From Adineta vaga (taxonomy: Eukaryota > Rotifera): a stretch of DNA of 64,000 nucleotides. The stretch lies in assembly GCA_021613535.1 (NCBI GenBank), contig CP075496.1:3596001-3660000 (forward strand), in the 5' to 3' direction. Position numbers and translations under genes: made by a program. Under the pieces are notes generated by a model, which worked only from the letters and a program-made list of their open reading frames with translations, searched no databases and was not told the origin of the DNA. Positions 12,054-25,000 of this stretch are shown here, piece after piece. Each line of letters starts with the position of its first letter. The first letter of the stretch is position 1.

Positions 12054-14473
12054 ATGATTCCCGCTACTATCGTCTCACCACATTCAGTCAATACATTGGA
12101 TCGTATTGCTTTTTGCAAAAGTGTCCGTGAAAAACGCAAGCAACTTCAATTAAATCATCAGACAGATGGTGAGTTCTTTTATCTTTTCATCTATACATTA
12201 TAACATATGAATCATGATGTTTTGTTTTGTCTGAATAGAAAAGGATGACATGAATTCATCTGTCGAGAATGCTTTTCTTACACAAATGCTTCAATCATCG
12301 AGTTCTTCTGTCACATCTTCATCATTAGGATCATCATTAAGTATCACATCACTCTTACGAAAAGGTAATTATTCATCACCATCATCGTCGCATCGAACGG
12401 CTACTAGTACTTTGACAAATATTTTACCGGCTTTACTCAATGGAACATTACAATCACCACGTACTGTTTCACCAATCGGTACGATAACAAATGTTATTTC
12501 AATGAATTCTCCGACAAGTACAAATACAACAGATACTCTGGTTGATATGAAATCTTCAACATCCTTACCTGTATCACCTGCTACTCATCTTTTCAACAAT
12601 AATCAACCTAATTCAACACAAAATGATGTTTCTACTCCAGCTAATTCTTCGCCGCCTCGTTGTCGATCCTATCCTATGGCTGCACTGACAAAACGAGCTT
12701 CATCTCCTACATCTACGATCTCACCTTCAGAAACAACACCAGTCACGCAATCATTTCCATCTCCAACATCATATTTATTAGCAACTGCTTCATCTTGTCC
12801 TTCATTTACAACAACTACAACAAATAATATGATAACTTCATCAACATCTCCATCACCTGATGATACAACACCAAAAATTGTTCGATCCGCTTCAGTCAAA
12901 TCATGTGCATCTGATTCAGGCGTATCATCATCCAGTCCATTGTCAGATAATAATATTGTACATGTAAGTATTCTTACAAATAAAAAGCCCTCGTAGCGAT
13001 TCCTTTTTTATTCTCAATGTAAAATAAATATTATTCTTAATGTCTATAATAACAATGATATTTTGTTTCATCTAGGTTTTTCGTACAAATCATATTGAAC
13101 CTAACAATCAACCTCAAATGACAACGGGTAGTCGGAAACGGAAATCTCTTGCTCATTTCTATGATGAATTGAATAAGGATAAGAAATTTTCAAGTGAAGC
13201 TACCGTTTCATCTGGCTTTGCAATGCCAACATCAACAACAAATCCCAACATTCCATATAGTCAACAAGAAGCACTTGCGTTTGGTTATGCTCAATATGCT
13301 CTTATGCATACTCTTACTCAACAATTTCGTGTTAATTATCCTGCTGCATTTTTACATGCTGCGGCAGCATCGGGATATTTACCGATACCACCATCACTGA
13401 TGGCTGCTGCTGCTGCCGCAGCCGCTGCTTCAGCGAATGGAAATCAATCAATGCCAACAGAAAAAGTTCGTGAACGTCGAAAACAAGCACCAGAAAGTGA
13501 CAATAATAATAATCATATTCATTCAACATCATCATTAAATGATCAACCATATCGACGAGAAACGTATCAAACATTACTTGAAAGTAGTCGATTATTAGGA
13601 CAACAACAACAACACCATCAAAAGCTAATGAAACCAGTACCAATCGATTTACGTAAACATAATGGAACGAATCGACTGAATGATAATAGTAAGTTCCTTC
13701 TTTATTGATCATTCATTTGTATTATTGAATATTTTCAAAAAAAAGGCCCTCCTTCATCTAATTGTCGATATTCATCTTCTTCATCTTGTGCATCACCACC
13801 GAATTCACCACCATGTTTAAGTCCACCGAAAGAACCTAATAATGATTATGTATGTATTCCAAAAAAATTAATGCCTGTTATTGGTGCACGTATTAATGAT
13901 TGGCTTGAACGTAATGTTAATTTTGCTCTATCACTTTCTATCATCCAAGAAACACTTGATAATACAAAAGATCGATATCTACTTCTTTCTCGTATTTGGC
14001 ATCGTCTATTATTAACAAGTATGATTGAAAATAGTTTCGAAATTTATGTAACAAAAGATTTACAAATCACTAATGATATGTTATCTCCATCGTCAACAAC
14101 TATAACCTATCCGACAGAAAATGATGTTAAACAAATTGAATCGTTAATAACTCGTGGTAAAACATTAGAAATCGATGAAATTGGTTTTAATCTGATTCGT
14201 GAAATGATTATCTATAAGGAAGGTAAAACATTATTCAATAATTTAAAAGGAAATCTATTTGAAAAAGCTGAATGTCAAACGCAAGCGAAATTGACAGCCT
14301 GGTGTTTAACACGTGTTAAATATTCGAAAATCGTCTTCTTTTTATGCAATATCTATCAAGTTAAAGAAGATGTTTTTGAACGCTTATTTTGTGCTGGTTC
14401 AATGCATCAAAGTACACCAATACATGCACATTTAGAAAGATTTTTAGATTTAACTCTATCTATGGATATTTAA
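12054..14473 (+). CDS. Nuclear-receptor-like protein: NR2E/tailless-type ligand-binding domain, no DNA-binding domain seen
   Basis: Four exons (12054-12168, 12239-12963, 13076-13688, 13746-14473) join in perfect phase to 726 residues. A TGA lies in frame two codons before the start. The long N-terminal part is Ser/Thr/Pro-rich with an alanine run (near 13402-13433) and a PIDLRKH motif near 13645, which resembles the PxDLS site for the CtBP corepressor. The last 200 residues align by eye with NR2E1 ligand-binding domains: a helix-3/4-like LLLSRIWHRLLLTSMIE, a helix-7/8-like LEIDEIGFNLIREMII, helix-10-like KYSKIVFFLCNIY, a TPIHAHLERFL segment and a terminal SMDI. No pair of Cys4 zinc fingers occurs in these exons or was found upstream. 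Similarity is distant, so other all-helical folds remain possible. A polyadenylation signal AATAAA lies at 14824-14829. Confidence 0.6.
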
Positions 14474-16519
14474 AGTCTTTTTTTTTTGAAAATTTTGTTT
14501 TGTTGTTTTTATTTCAAATTATTGTATATTTCCTTGCTTTTATTCTCGTGTCCGGCGCAATGAACCGTCAGACGGTTTTCTGACTTTAATTAGAATTCTT
14601 CGATGCTTTTAAAGTATCGCTAAAAAAACAAAACCAACAGTCGTCAATTGTATTTGTTTTAAGAACTCTTGAAAATCTATCTGTATCTATTTGTATGTAT
14701 ATGTGTGTGTTGTGTAGAACAGTTTGTTTGAACATGTTTTATCTCGTTAAGAACTTCTTTTATGTATCTTTCGAATCCGAACAAATAATTCAATGTAATA
14801 TGACGATAACAAAACAAAAATTAAATAAACGAATAGATTGTTTTTGTGTTTGCATAGTCTGACGATGAGATAAACACATATTTGTCTTTGTGAACCTTGA
14901 CATATTACGAACTTTTTTTTTTCCTGTCAAAAAAAGAATCGGTATTATGTTGTTAGTCTGACAACAGTGATAGACGTGTTTTGTTGTCCTTGAAATGAGA
15001 GAAGAAGAAGAAGAAGAGAAAAAGAAAAACCCGAACGAATAGATAATATATTTGATGATTATTATTCATGTCAAAAATAGATCTTGATATATTTTCAATA
15101 CTTGAAGGAAAAATATAAAGATAAGGATTTGTTTATTGATGTTTGTTCGAGTCTTTTTTTTCTGCTCCATCGATGAAAACAATACGAAAGAAAAATATTT
15201 TCAGTAATCAAAATCATATCAAACAGATTATTTATTCATCTGTCTTCTTTTCGATTGTATTTTTGTACTTTTATGCAAATAATTCAATACTTTCATCGTT
15301 TTAGAGAATGATGAATTTACATATTATTATTTAGATGAGAATTTTGATAGATAGAAAAAAACGATGAAGAAAATTTTTAGTGTGAATAGAAGTTGATTTA
15401 GTACGAACATTTTTCATTTAGAGATAGTTTTTTGTATCTCCACGGAGTAATAATACTATGCTCTATTTCTTTTTTTTTATTGCAATCGTTTACAGTTGAA
15501 TCAGAAATAATAATTGAAGTACATGAAACGATAGTGCACAAAAATTTCAGTTATTTCAGTGTTGTTATTAAGCTTCATGTAATGATAACATACAATAAAC
15601 TTATTTCTAGATCAAGATGAATCGGAAAATAAATTTAATGCTCGATCAAATATTTATCAATATTTTCTTTTCTCGGGTCGTTATTTTTAAGTTTAATACT
15701 TTCAGAGATGCTACTAATACAACATTAGTACGCTCCTATATATCGTTAGTTTCTCAAGAGAAAAGACTAGCACTCTTGAGAAATCTATTTTTTATTGATT
15801 CTTTTTAGTTAAAATAATTCAACTACTTTAATGATTTCTATTCATGTTTAAACAGATCGAATGTATTTATCATATATGCATAATGTCGTCTAAACAACGA
15901 GAAAAGAAAAAAACGTTGAAATTATCAAGATTTAACCCGAAAAAAAAAGAATGAGATGGGAGATTTGCTAGTGTTTTGATGAAACAATTGAGAAAAATAG
16001 TGAACAACACAAACAGACACAGATTTAGAGACACGTGGCGAAACCAATTATAGCGAAGTTTAAATAATGAAAGAAAACTTTAAAACGAAAAGAGAAAGCG
16101 AAATTTTTATATCGATAAGATAGATATTAGTTAAGAAGATTGAGTATATATATATATGTACGAAGCGAGCAAGCAAATGAGAAAGAAATAGTCGTCATCA
16201 CAAAATTGAAGAGAAAAAGTAGTGAAGAGCACCACAATGATACTCTCAAAAGAAAGAAAATAAATATATTCTATGGACAGAGTTGGTTGTAGAGACAGAA
16301 AAACAGATCGATAAGTTAAGAATGAATTTATAAACACTACTGTTGTCTTTTTCCATATTCAGATAGTTCTCTCCACCGGCAAACAGAGAATCTGTTGTGG
16401 AATGCATTCCAATTCATCAGCACCAACATGAAACTTCCACAAATTTGTTTATACTAGATTTCAATACACCATTCATCATTAGACAAAAGCTTCTTTTTTT
16501 TTAACAAGAATAAAATTAT
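14474..16519. other. 3' untranslated region and AT-rich spacer
   Basis: The first 350 bases probably form the 3' UTR of the nuclear-receptor-like gene, ending near the AATAAA at 14824. The rest is AT-rich, with homopolymer runs and no exon that I can support. The right end holds the 3' UTR of the minus-strand PPP1R37 gene. Confidence 0.5.
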
Positions 16520-19158
16520 TTATACACCATCGATGATTGATCGTGTTGGCTCGATAATAGATGATATTTGTGATTCATCATCACTAGTATTATTACCATC
16601 ATCATCATCATCATCGTCGTTAACCGTTTTTTTACGTAATAAATAAAGACTATCGGAATGACGAATTTGTTGTTTTCCATCATCTCCTTCATTTTCATCA
16701 TCTTCAAAAGTAACTGGAATAGATTCAGAATTGACTAAAGTTGATTCGATCATATTTGTTTGCAAGGTTTCTTGATTATCACCATTTGGTAAAGAACTAA
16801 AAATTATGAAAAGATTCATGTATATGTTTTTTTCTTCAAATACTTAACCATGAATAAGGCATTTTTGCAATAGATTTCTTATATTCTATGAGTGAATGAA
16901 TGACTTACTCGACGGTTTCTGCTGTTATTTCTTCATCATTACTATTATGATTGTTCGATATTTCATTAATTGATTGTTCTTGGTTATTATCTAAATCGTT
17001 AGATGCTTGCTCTTTTTCTTGATTGATATCTTCAGATTGTTCAATATCATCATGAATACCGTTAACTAAAATTTCTATTGGTCTAAAATAAAAATCATCA
17101 TTTCTTTTACTTAGAGATGTCTAAATAAATTACTGTGAATTGTCATTAGTAGTAGTCGATATATCTTCACTATTATGTTCAGTTACGGTTGTTAAATTTT
17201 CATCATTTATTGATTCTAAGGGAACGTCTTCTTCTAATAAAATATCATTCGGTGTTGTGATGGATGATTCCTGCTGATCATTTCCATTAGTAACAATTTC
17301 TTCTAAATAAATTTCGAATGAAAATGTGATGTAACAAACTAAACTATCTTACCATGATTATTTGTTATCTGTTCTACTTCTTGTCGGCGTAGTTGATCTT
17401 CATATAGAAGTAAATTTCTCTGACATATACATTCAATATCATTCATCCATTTGGCTTTTTGTTCATTTAATTCTCGTGAATTATTATTATTCATTGCTGG
17501 ATTGGAATTATTTGCTGAGTTATTGCTATTAAAACTTCCTAAACCAACTGTCATTCGTCGAAGATTTGATAATGAAAGTAGACTATTCGTATTTGTCGTT
17601 GTTCGATCAATATTCTGATTTAATGACGAATTCACAGATAAATCCATTGGATCAAAATCAACTTTTAATAATGATTTATTACTTTTCATTGCTATAGCCA
17701 TTCCACATATTCCACTAGCTTGAATATTATTTTCTCTTAAATCAAGATATTGAATGACAGATGATTCAGCAATAAATTCAGCTAGAGCAATAACAGCTTG
17801 ATCTGTTAATCGACAATTTCGTAGAATTAATTCATTAATTGTTCGATTTGTTAATAATGCATCACGTAATAGAAATAAACCTTCATTCGTTATTGGATTA
17901 TGACTCAAATTTAATGAACGAATCGTTCGATTATGTAATAAAGATTTTGCTAAAAAGCCGACGCCTTGATAAGTTAATTGATTCGATTGAAAATTCAATT
18001 TATAAATCGTATTTTGATGTGTATGATGTTCATCATATTGACTTAATTGTGATGCAATATGAGACATACCATTATCTTGTAAGGAATTTGAACGAAGGTC
18101 CAAAACGTTAAGAAATTGCCCACATGAACGAATTAAGTCATTTATCAGTATGGAATCTTGCACTTGTAGACCTAATTATAAAAAAAAACACAATCATATT
18201 CTGTATCATTAGAATGATTCTTTGGAAACAAAACGAAAAAGAAATAAAGTAACTCTTCACGTCATTTCTGATGAAAATATATATGAAATTGCAAACTGCA
18301 TTCATACAAACTAAAGAAAAATGTCGATTTTGATTCTATTTCATTATCATAATCGACAAGATTTTTGTTCGAATGAATTCTTTGAATATAAAGAAGCGTT
18401 ATATGATATCAAATCTAATCGGAATACATACGATTATCACATAAATACAGTTCACGTAAACATGGACATGCTCGAATATTTTGTATGAGTTTTTGTAATA
18501 TTTTTCCATTTAATTGACATGATTCGACATGTAATTCATATAATGTTGTTGACATTCGTAATGACCGACCAAAACCTAACATACTTGTATCGTCAAAACG
18601 TATCGAATTCATATCTAATCTTTCTAAAAAACGTGTTTTTCTCATATATCTTGTTAATGCTTGATAACCTTGAAAATTAATCGATCGATTATTGGATAAA
18701 TTCAAATGTGTACATGATTCATAATATTCAATAACATCGAAAAATTGTACAAGGGTTGAATCATCGGAAAAAGATGAATCAACATCTAAGAGATAAAAAC
18801 GACAACGTGAAAGAATTTCTTCAATTGCATCGATATGTTTTAAATCTAAACGTTCATTAATAATTTTTAAACATTCAAGACGATCATGAAAAGATTTTCG
18901 TCGATCATCCATTGTATTTAATTGTTCTAATAAACAATTTAATGGACGTATTTGTAAACGTTGACATGCACCACGATAACGTTGTAAAATAACACCAAGT
19001 GATGATAATGGTTGATCAGCTAATGGTTCAGGTGCAATTGATATCATACGCAATTGAGATTCATCACTTGGAAAACGTACACGACGTTTATGACTAACAG
19101 TTGAAATAGGTTTTTCTTCATTGGAAACGATATTGGCACTTTCGTCTTCAGAAGACAT
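16520..19158 (-). CDS. PPP1R37: Protein phosphatase 1 regulatory subunit 37 (leucine-rich repeat)
   Basis: This protein binds and restrains PP1 catalytic subunits. The N-terminus has the RVxF docking motif in KRRVRFPSDES, as in vertebrate PPP1R37. Conserved family segments follow: YRGACQRLQIRPL, FDVIEYYESCTHLNLSNN, RELYLCDNR, then ribonuclease-inhibitor-type leucine-rich repeats (LDLRSNSLQDNGMSHIA, LNLSHNPITNEGLFLLRDAL, ALAEFIAESSVIQYLDLREN). The domain closes with a helix (CICQRNLLLYEDQLRR). The main exons are about 19158-18432, 18172-17354, and three short ones covering an acidic Ser/Asp/Asn-rich tail to 16520. The tail holds a run of eight Asp codons at about 16595-16618. Orthology rests on the RVxF plus repeat architecture and is secure; the exon edges of the tail are less so. 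Confidence 0.92.
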
Positions 19159-19311
19159 GATAAAAAAATTTGTTTGACAAAAAAGAATAAGTAATTGAGA
19201 ATGATTTTTACAAAATTACATATCTGAAATACAATAAAGTTTTCTATTTGATTTATATAACAAGAAAAACAACAACAACAACAATAACAAGAAAAGATCT
19301 ATTTTTTACTA

Positions 19312-20161
19312 TTATTCTGTCCATCGATGAAGACAGTGTTGATTTCGACATACATAATAGAGGGTCATACGATCCTAGAACAAAAGAATGTAGAAAAAGA
19401 AAGAATTTCATTGCAAGAAAATACAAACTTCACTTCGAGCTGATTGTGCTTGGAAAAAAACAGCATCAGCTGTTCGACATTTTGGACCTAGGAAAATAAT
19501 TTATCACTTTCGTAAAGATATTTTCTCATTTTACTTACAAGGATGATCACCAGTACGTGGTAATGTTGGATCCGAAATAACATCAGTCACAATTTGAGTT
19601 AATTCACTAAAGAATCATCGAAGGAAATAAATCAACTTTATCAATTATTAATTCAAACATCCTTTCTTCTGAAAAGAACCTATGCATGATAGAAAATTTA
19701 TCTTATCCGAATGTTCAATGAGGAAAATATCGTATGTTCATGTATTATAATAGATTTGCTATTCATATAAATATTTAATTTATCAAAAACGAAGTTTATA
19801 CACTATCGAATGTTTTTGTTTTGAAAAAAAACAAACTGTTGATAGACATGAATACTCACTCAATTTCATGTGTAATCTTATTGACATAAATACATGGATT
19901 GTCTGCTGCTTGTTGATGTTGACATCGACGACACTAAATGAATTAGAATACGAAAAATTAAGATGAAAAAATAAGAATTTACTGCATAGAGTAAAATTCG
20001 ATTTTCTTTATCTTCTTTGGGATATAACATATTATTGCTAATGAATAAAAAGAGAAAGATTTCATAGTTGAATAGATAATTCAAATTTACACGAACCATT
20101 CTTGACAAAATTTAATACCAACAAAACCTGAATTGACTGAAGTATTTCCAATCGTATCCAT
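19312..20161 (-). CDS. POLR2I: RNA polymerase II subunit RPB9
   Basis: This is the small zinc-ribbon subunit of RNA polymerase II, needed for start-site choice, elongation and proofreading. It is split into about six tiny exons: 20161-20097 (MDTIGNTSVNSGFVGIKFCQE), 20037-19984 (NNMLYPKEDKENRILLYA), one near 19935-19865 (CRRCQHQQAADNPCIYVNKI), one near 19606-19542 (DELTQIVTDVISDPTLPRTG), one near 19487-19430 (CPKCRTADAVFFQAQSARSE) and a last one near 19372-19312 (RMTLYYVCRNQHCLHRWTE). All introns are in phase. Both zinc ribbons are complete, with four Cys each (CxxC...CxxC and CxxC...CxxxxC). The length of about 124 residues matches the family. It lies 153 bases upstream of PPP1R37 on the same strand. 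Confidence 0.95.
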
Positions 20162-21378
20162 TGAATTGTTATTTTCTAACAAGAAAAATAAGCATGAAGA
20201 ACAAAAGATTGTTGATTTCTTTTAAGTGTAGTATTTATAGAGGAAAATAATGCAAATGATCAATGAATGTCGAGTATATTCGAGCGGAAACGTCTGATTG
20301 TGATGGAGAGAATATAAGAAACGGAACTTACACATACACACTCACAGAGTATAATGTATTGTATAGCCGATGAGGATGATGAATAGAAAAAGAAAAGAAA
20401 TGCATGGTCTATTGTGGATAAGACAAACCGTGAACGAATCAAAATTCATTTGTTTTAAGATGGCACCACTGATCTTGAAACGTAGAATTCTGAGAAAGAA
20501 TTTCTTTTGTTATCTAATTGAAGACCCTATATCATTAGAAATAATATTATGATCGGTAGTTACAGAAATGTGTGGATGCACAAATACTTGACAACGATTA
20601 TGAATTGTATTGATATCAATTATTTGTTCATGTTTTTAGCTGAAATGAAGTATAATTTAATTGAATTCCGTCAACAGATCGGATGATGACAAAGAATAGT
20701 TTATGTATGAAAATTATATAAATTAGTGCACATCATTTACTTCTAGTTTAACGTTTAAATAAATCATCTAAAACGGAAAATTCATATAGTCATACAATAA
20801 AGAACGGCTTGTTATCTTATGAAGATAATTGATGTACACGATAATTAATCTGATATAACAATACTTTTATTACAATGAAATACAATCGGTAAATTATAAT
20901 TACATGAACCATATTAAGGAGAATATATTCCACTGAAAAATGTGCACTGTGTCTATAGTAAATGGTATAGAAAAATCATACTTTTATAATCCTTTCTTTG
21001 AAGTATGTTCGATGGATGTTTAGGAATGTCTTTGTTGCTTTACAAGTATTTTATATATGCAACAAAATGTGGTCCTATTATATAAAAACAAAATTTCATT
21101 CTTGTACGATTTTTATTTCGTTAAAAATTACGTTATAAAAACCATTCATTTTATAAAAGTATTCGAAATTATATCGATATCTTCAGACTGAAAACACGTG
21201 TACTAGTAAATAAATAGATCAACAATAACGTGTCTAGTTCTGTACTTTATCTTTCTCTCTCTCTCTCTCGACATACATTCATAGGCCATATATATAGCAT
21301 CTAGTCATTGTAATTTTCTTTTGTATACTCTCTATTTACATCACATCATACTACACATAGTTTGTGATTTGATGCAAT
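20162..21378. other. Divergent spacer between POLR2I and the DUF1761 gene
   Basis: About 1.2 kb with no supported exon. A (TC)n run at about 21252-21270 and a TATA-like CATATATATAG at about 21287 lie upstream of the DUF1761 start, so promoter function there is plausible. Confidence 0.45.
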
Positions 21379-21807
21379 ATGGTGACTATTAATTATTGGG
21401 CTGTTGCAACATGTACATTCATAAATATGATCTTAGGAGGTTTATGGTATTCTCCATTACTTTTTGCAAAACCATGGATCAAACTTATGGGTTTAGATAT
21501 GAAAAAAATGGAAAATGATCCAACTTTGAAAAAGAATGCTCAAAAAGGTTATATTATAAGTACATTTTGTCATCTGATCATGATGTTGGTTATGGCACAT
21601 TTCATTGGATATATGCATGCATCAGGTTCATGGTTTGATGGCTTAAAAATTGGTTTTTGTTGTTGGCTTGGTTTTTCATTGACAACAATGTTACCAAATC
21701 ATATTTTCTCAAAGAATGATTTCTCATGGCCTCTTGCTGCTATCAATATTGGTTATCCAATGGTGGGAGCATCATTAGCTGGTGCAATACTTGCTGCTTG
21801 GCGATAA
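21379..21807 (+). CDS. DUF1761 family membrane protein, intronless
   Basis: A single uninterrupted frame of 142 residues carries four hydrophobic segments (about residues 5-25, 52-76, 84-106 and 117-140). The N-terminal signature is INMILGGLWYSPLLFAKPW; FSLTTMLPNHIFSKN and a small-residue last helix (GASLAGAILAAW) follow. The pattern matches DUF1761 (Pfam PF08570), which is common in bacteria and fungi and has no known reaction. The gene stands alone, without introns, among intron-rich neighbours. That fits horizontal acquisition, a known habit of bdelloid rotifers, but the codon use looks local. A (GT)n run at about 21838-21857 and an AATAAA at 21939 lie downstream, so it has eukaryotic-type 3' signals. 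Confidence 0.8.
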   Translation: MVTINYWAVATCTFINMILGGLWYSPLLFAKPWIKLMGLDMKKMENDPTLKKNAQKGYIISTFCHLIMMLVMAHFIGYMHASGSWFDGLKIGFCCWLGFSLTTMLPNHIFSKNDFSWPLAAINIGYPMVGASLAGAILAAWR

Positions 21808-22097
21808 AATATGACTTTTAAACGTTCTTAGTTATGTTTGTGTGTGTGTGTGTGTGTCTTTAGGAATTCTAGTGAGAAAAGAACATGCTGCATATTGTGT
21901 ATAAAAGTACGAAATAGACATTTGTTTTTTCTCTTCGAAATAAATGGAGGATGACAATATTTCGGCTAAAGATGGATGAACCAATCAACATAATTTACTC
22001 TTTCTGACTATTTTCGACCAAACCAAACGTAAAAACATAGAATATTTGTATTTTTACCGTAACACTAATTGAAGATACAGTTTATTTTAATTGGATT

Positions 22098-25000
22098 ATG
22101 ACACTTGGTACAGTATTTGAAGGTCAATCAACGAATTCTAATGAATATATTGTTCGTAAATGAGAAATTTTTAAATTTTCAAATATTAGTTTTTTTTTCA
22201 AATGAATAGACACAACGTGATCGACGCGAAACCATTCTACAAGTACGCGAAATCACTGGTTTCGATGAAGCTACTATCAACCAAGCAATTGAAGCATGTA
22301 AAGATGTTACCGGTTGTTATTCAATTGACCAAGTGATTAATTTATTATTTGATGATAATGTTAGTATCATATACAAAATTCTTAATTTCCACTGAAGGAT
22401 CATTTTGCTTCTAGGTTCGAAATACCTCTCAACCATTAATTCCTCAATCACAGCAGAATCCATCTATTTCTATACCAAATACGACGAGAGGTTTGTCATT
22501 AGGAACAAATGATCGAAATTACGGAACTACAGCAACAGATGATATTATTAAAATTTCATCAGATACTAATAATCAACAACCTATAGATACAGATCTACAA
22601 CGGTATGAGGATTATTCCTTCAGATTAGACTTTATCTTTAAAAACATCATACTTTCTTTTAGTGCGATTCTCTTATCATGTGAAACAATGGAACAATTGA
22701 TTAATGAATCTAATGTAACTAGAAGAAATCCGTATGAGACACCAGCTGGATTGAAAAATATTGGAAATACATGTTGGTTTAACTCTGTTATTCAAACACT
22801 TTATACTTTACCTTATGTTCGTCATATTATATTGAAATTTAAATATTCAGGTCCGAATAGTTCATTGACTACTGATATGTACTTCTTCTTCAAATCCATT
22901 GTATTTGTTGTTGTTTTTTTATAAATAATTTAGGAACAAAGAGCAATTGATTTTACAAAAGAATTACGTAATTTATTTGCTTTAATGTTTGAATCACCAC
23001 GTCTTTCCATCAATCCCGAGCGTGCAATCAAAACATTTAAAAATACAAGAAAATTATCTGGCATTGATTTTTCACACGAAGTATTTTCTTGGAAAACAAA
23101 AATCAACATTTTTGACGTTCTATTTGAATTCGTAGGATTGCTCGGAATTTGCTATGCATCTTGTCGATCTTGTTGAATTAGCATTTGAAACAATGAAGAA
23201 AAGGTTAGACAATTTGAAATATTCTCAAAAATGGCAATAATAGTTTATTCGTTATAGTTCACCGAACACATCATTACTATCAAATTCGAATAATCCTATT
23301 CAAACATTGGTAACTGGAGAAGTTCTTGTCGAAAGAAATGAACATGAATCAAGTAGATATGATTGCTTTCAGGAAAAAAAAGTTGATACTAATTTTCATC
23401 TGATGTTTAGTTCGGGAAGCATTAAGACAAATAAATATTCAAATGGTTGATGTCACGAATTTATATGATGGTCTTGAAACTCTTTGGCTTGGATCATCAG
23501 ATGACAAACTTTCTAATCAACAGGTATAAATTTCTTTCACTACACTCGTTCAATGTTTTCGTTGTTATTAATATTGTCTGTTTCATATCGCGTATGATCG
23601 TATAATTTATTTTACATTTCTTAGAATATTGTTGAACAACGATGGTTGACACAATTACCATCTATTCTATTTATTTGTCTTAATCGTTATCGATTTTCAG
23701 CAACAACAAAACAAGCATCGAAAATTATTGCACCATTTGAATTTTATCCAGAACTGTATCTTGATCGGTATATGTTAACAAATAAAGATCTTATTTTAGA
23801 GAAACGAAATATTGCTCGAAAACTATACGATCAACTAAATAATTTAGAAAATACATTGAACAGGTATTTGAATAAAGACAAGAAAAAAAAAGAATTATCT
23901 ATAATCAATTCTTATAGTTATTTAAAGTATCCGTGTAATGATGAAACATTTTCATTAGCCAATGCTATTCGAATTGTTTATGAATATGCAACTAGTGGTC
24001 AACTTAATCCCATAACAACGAACAGGTAATTTAAAATTTGTCCATTTATGGGAAGAATAACTTATTAGAACGGATGATGCATTTAGTCATCCATCAAACA
24101 TATCAACAGAAGATCTTCGATGCATTCAAACAGTTTTGCCAATTTGGTTAACTGAAGTCGAGACCAAATGTGCAAGTAATGAAAAACAAAGAGGTATTTC
24201 ATGAATAAGAAAATTCTTTCTTTGAGCAGATATTCGCGAAGAAATTCGTCAAGTAAAACAGGAATTAAAACAATTGTACGATACATCTGAATTTAAAAAG
24301 GTTTGAATGAATTTTCTATCAATCAATTAATAGATGATATTTCATTGTAGACTCAATACACACTACATGCTGTTTGTGTTCATGAAGGAAGTGCTACATG
24401 TGGACATTTTTGGACTTATGTATACCATGCAGACAAACAAAAATGGTATCGATATAATGATAATGAAGGTAATTAAAGTTTGACTCAGACCATTCGGAAG
24501 AACTGCGTGTTCTAACCTAAACATTTTCATAAATTCTAGTTACCGAAAGTACATGGGCTGATGTCTTGAAAGCTGGTATTGGTAAACAACAAACAGAAAC
24601 TGATCATGACGAACTACATATTCCTAGTGCTTATTTATTAGTCTATATAAATGCGGAACAAAAACAATTATCTAATAGTTTGTTTTCTGTTGATTATTCC
24701 ATAATTATTCATGGAGAGAAAAATCTTTGTTTAGATATACATTATGAATTAAGTGCAGATCTTCGACGTGTTTTAGACGAAGATTTAATTTTATTAAAAC
24801 AACAAACTGACAATTTCCAATTAGAAAAATTGAATAAAGATTTGAAAGAAACTTCTGAACAGATGAAGAAATATCATGGCAATGATAGAATATCATTACT
24901 TCCAATTTTTACTGATGGCAACGCTTCTTTTGGTAATTTCCGAAAATTTGAATCTAGATTTCTATTCTTTAGACTTTTTCATATCATTCAGATACAGATA

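Noticed and set aside
12054-14473. Prospero/homeobox or knirps-type identity
   Set aside because: No homeodomain or zinc fingers are present. The C-terminal pattern fits an NR2E ligand-binding domain better.
17839-18111. Plus-strand frame opposite PPP1R37
   Set aside because: Antisense shadow of the leucine-rich repeat exon, with no homology of its own.
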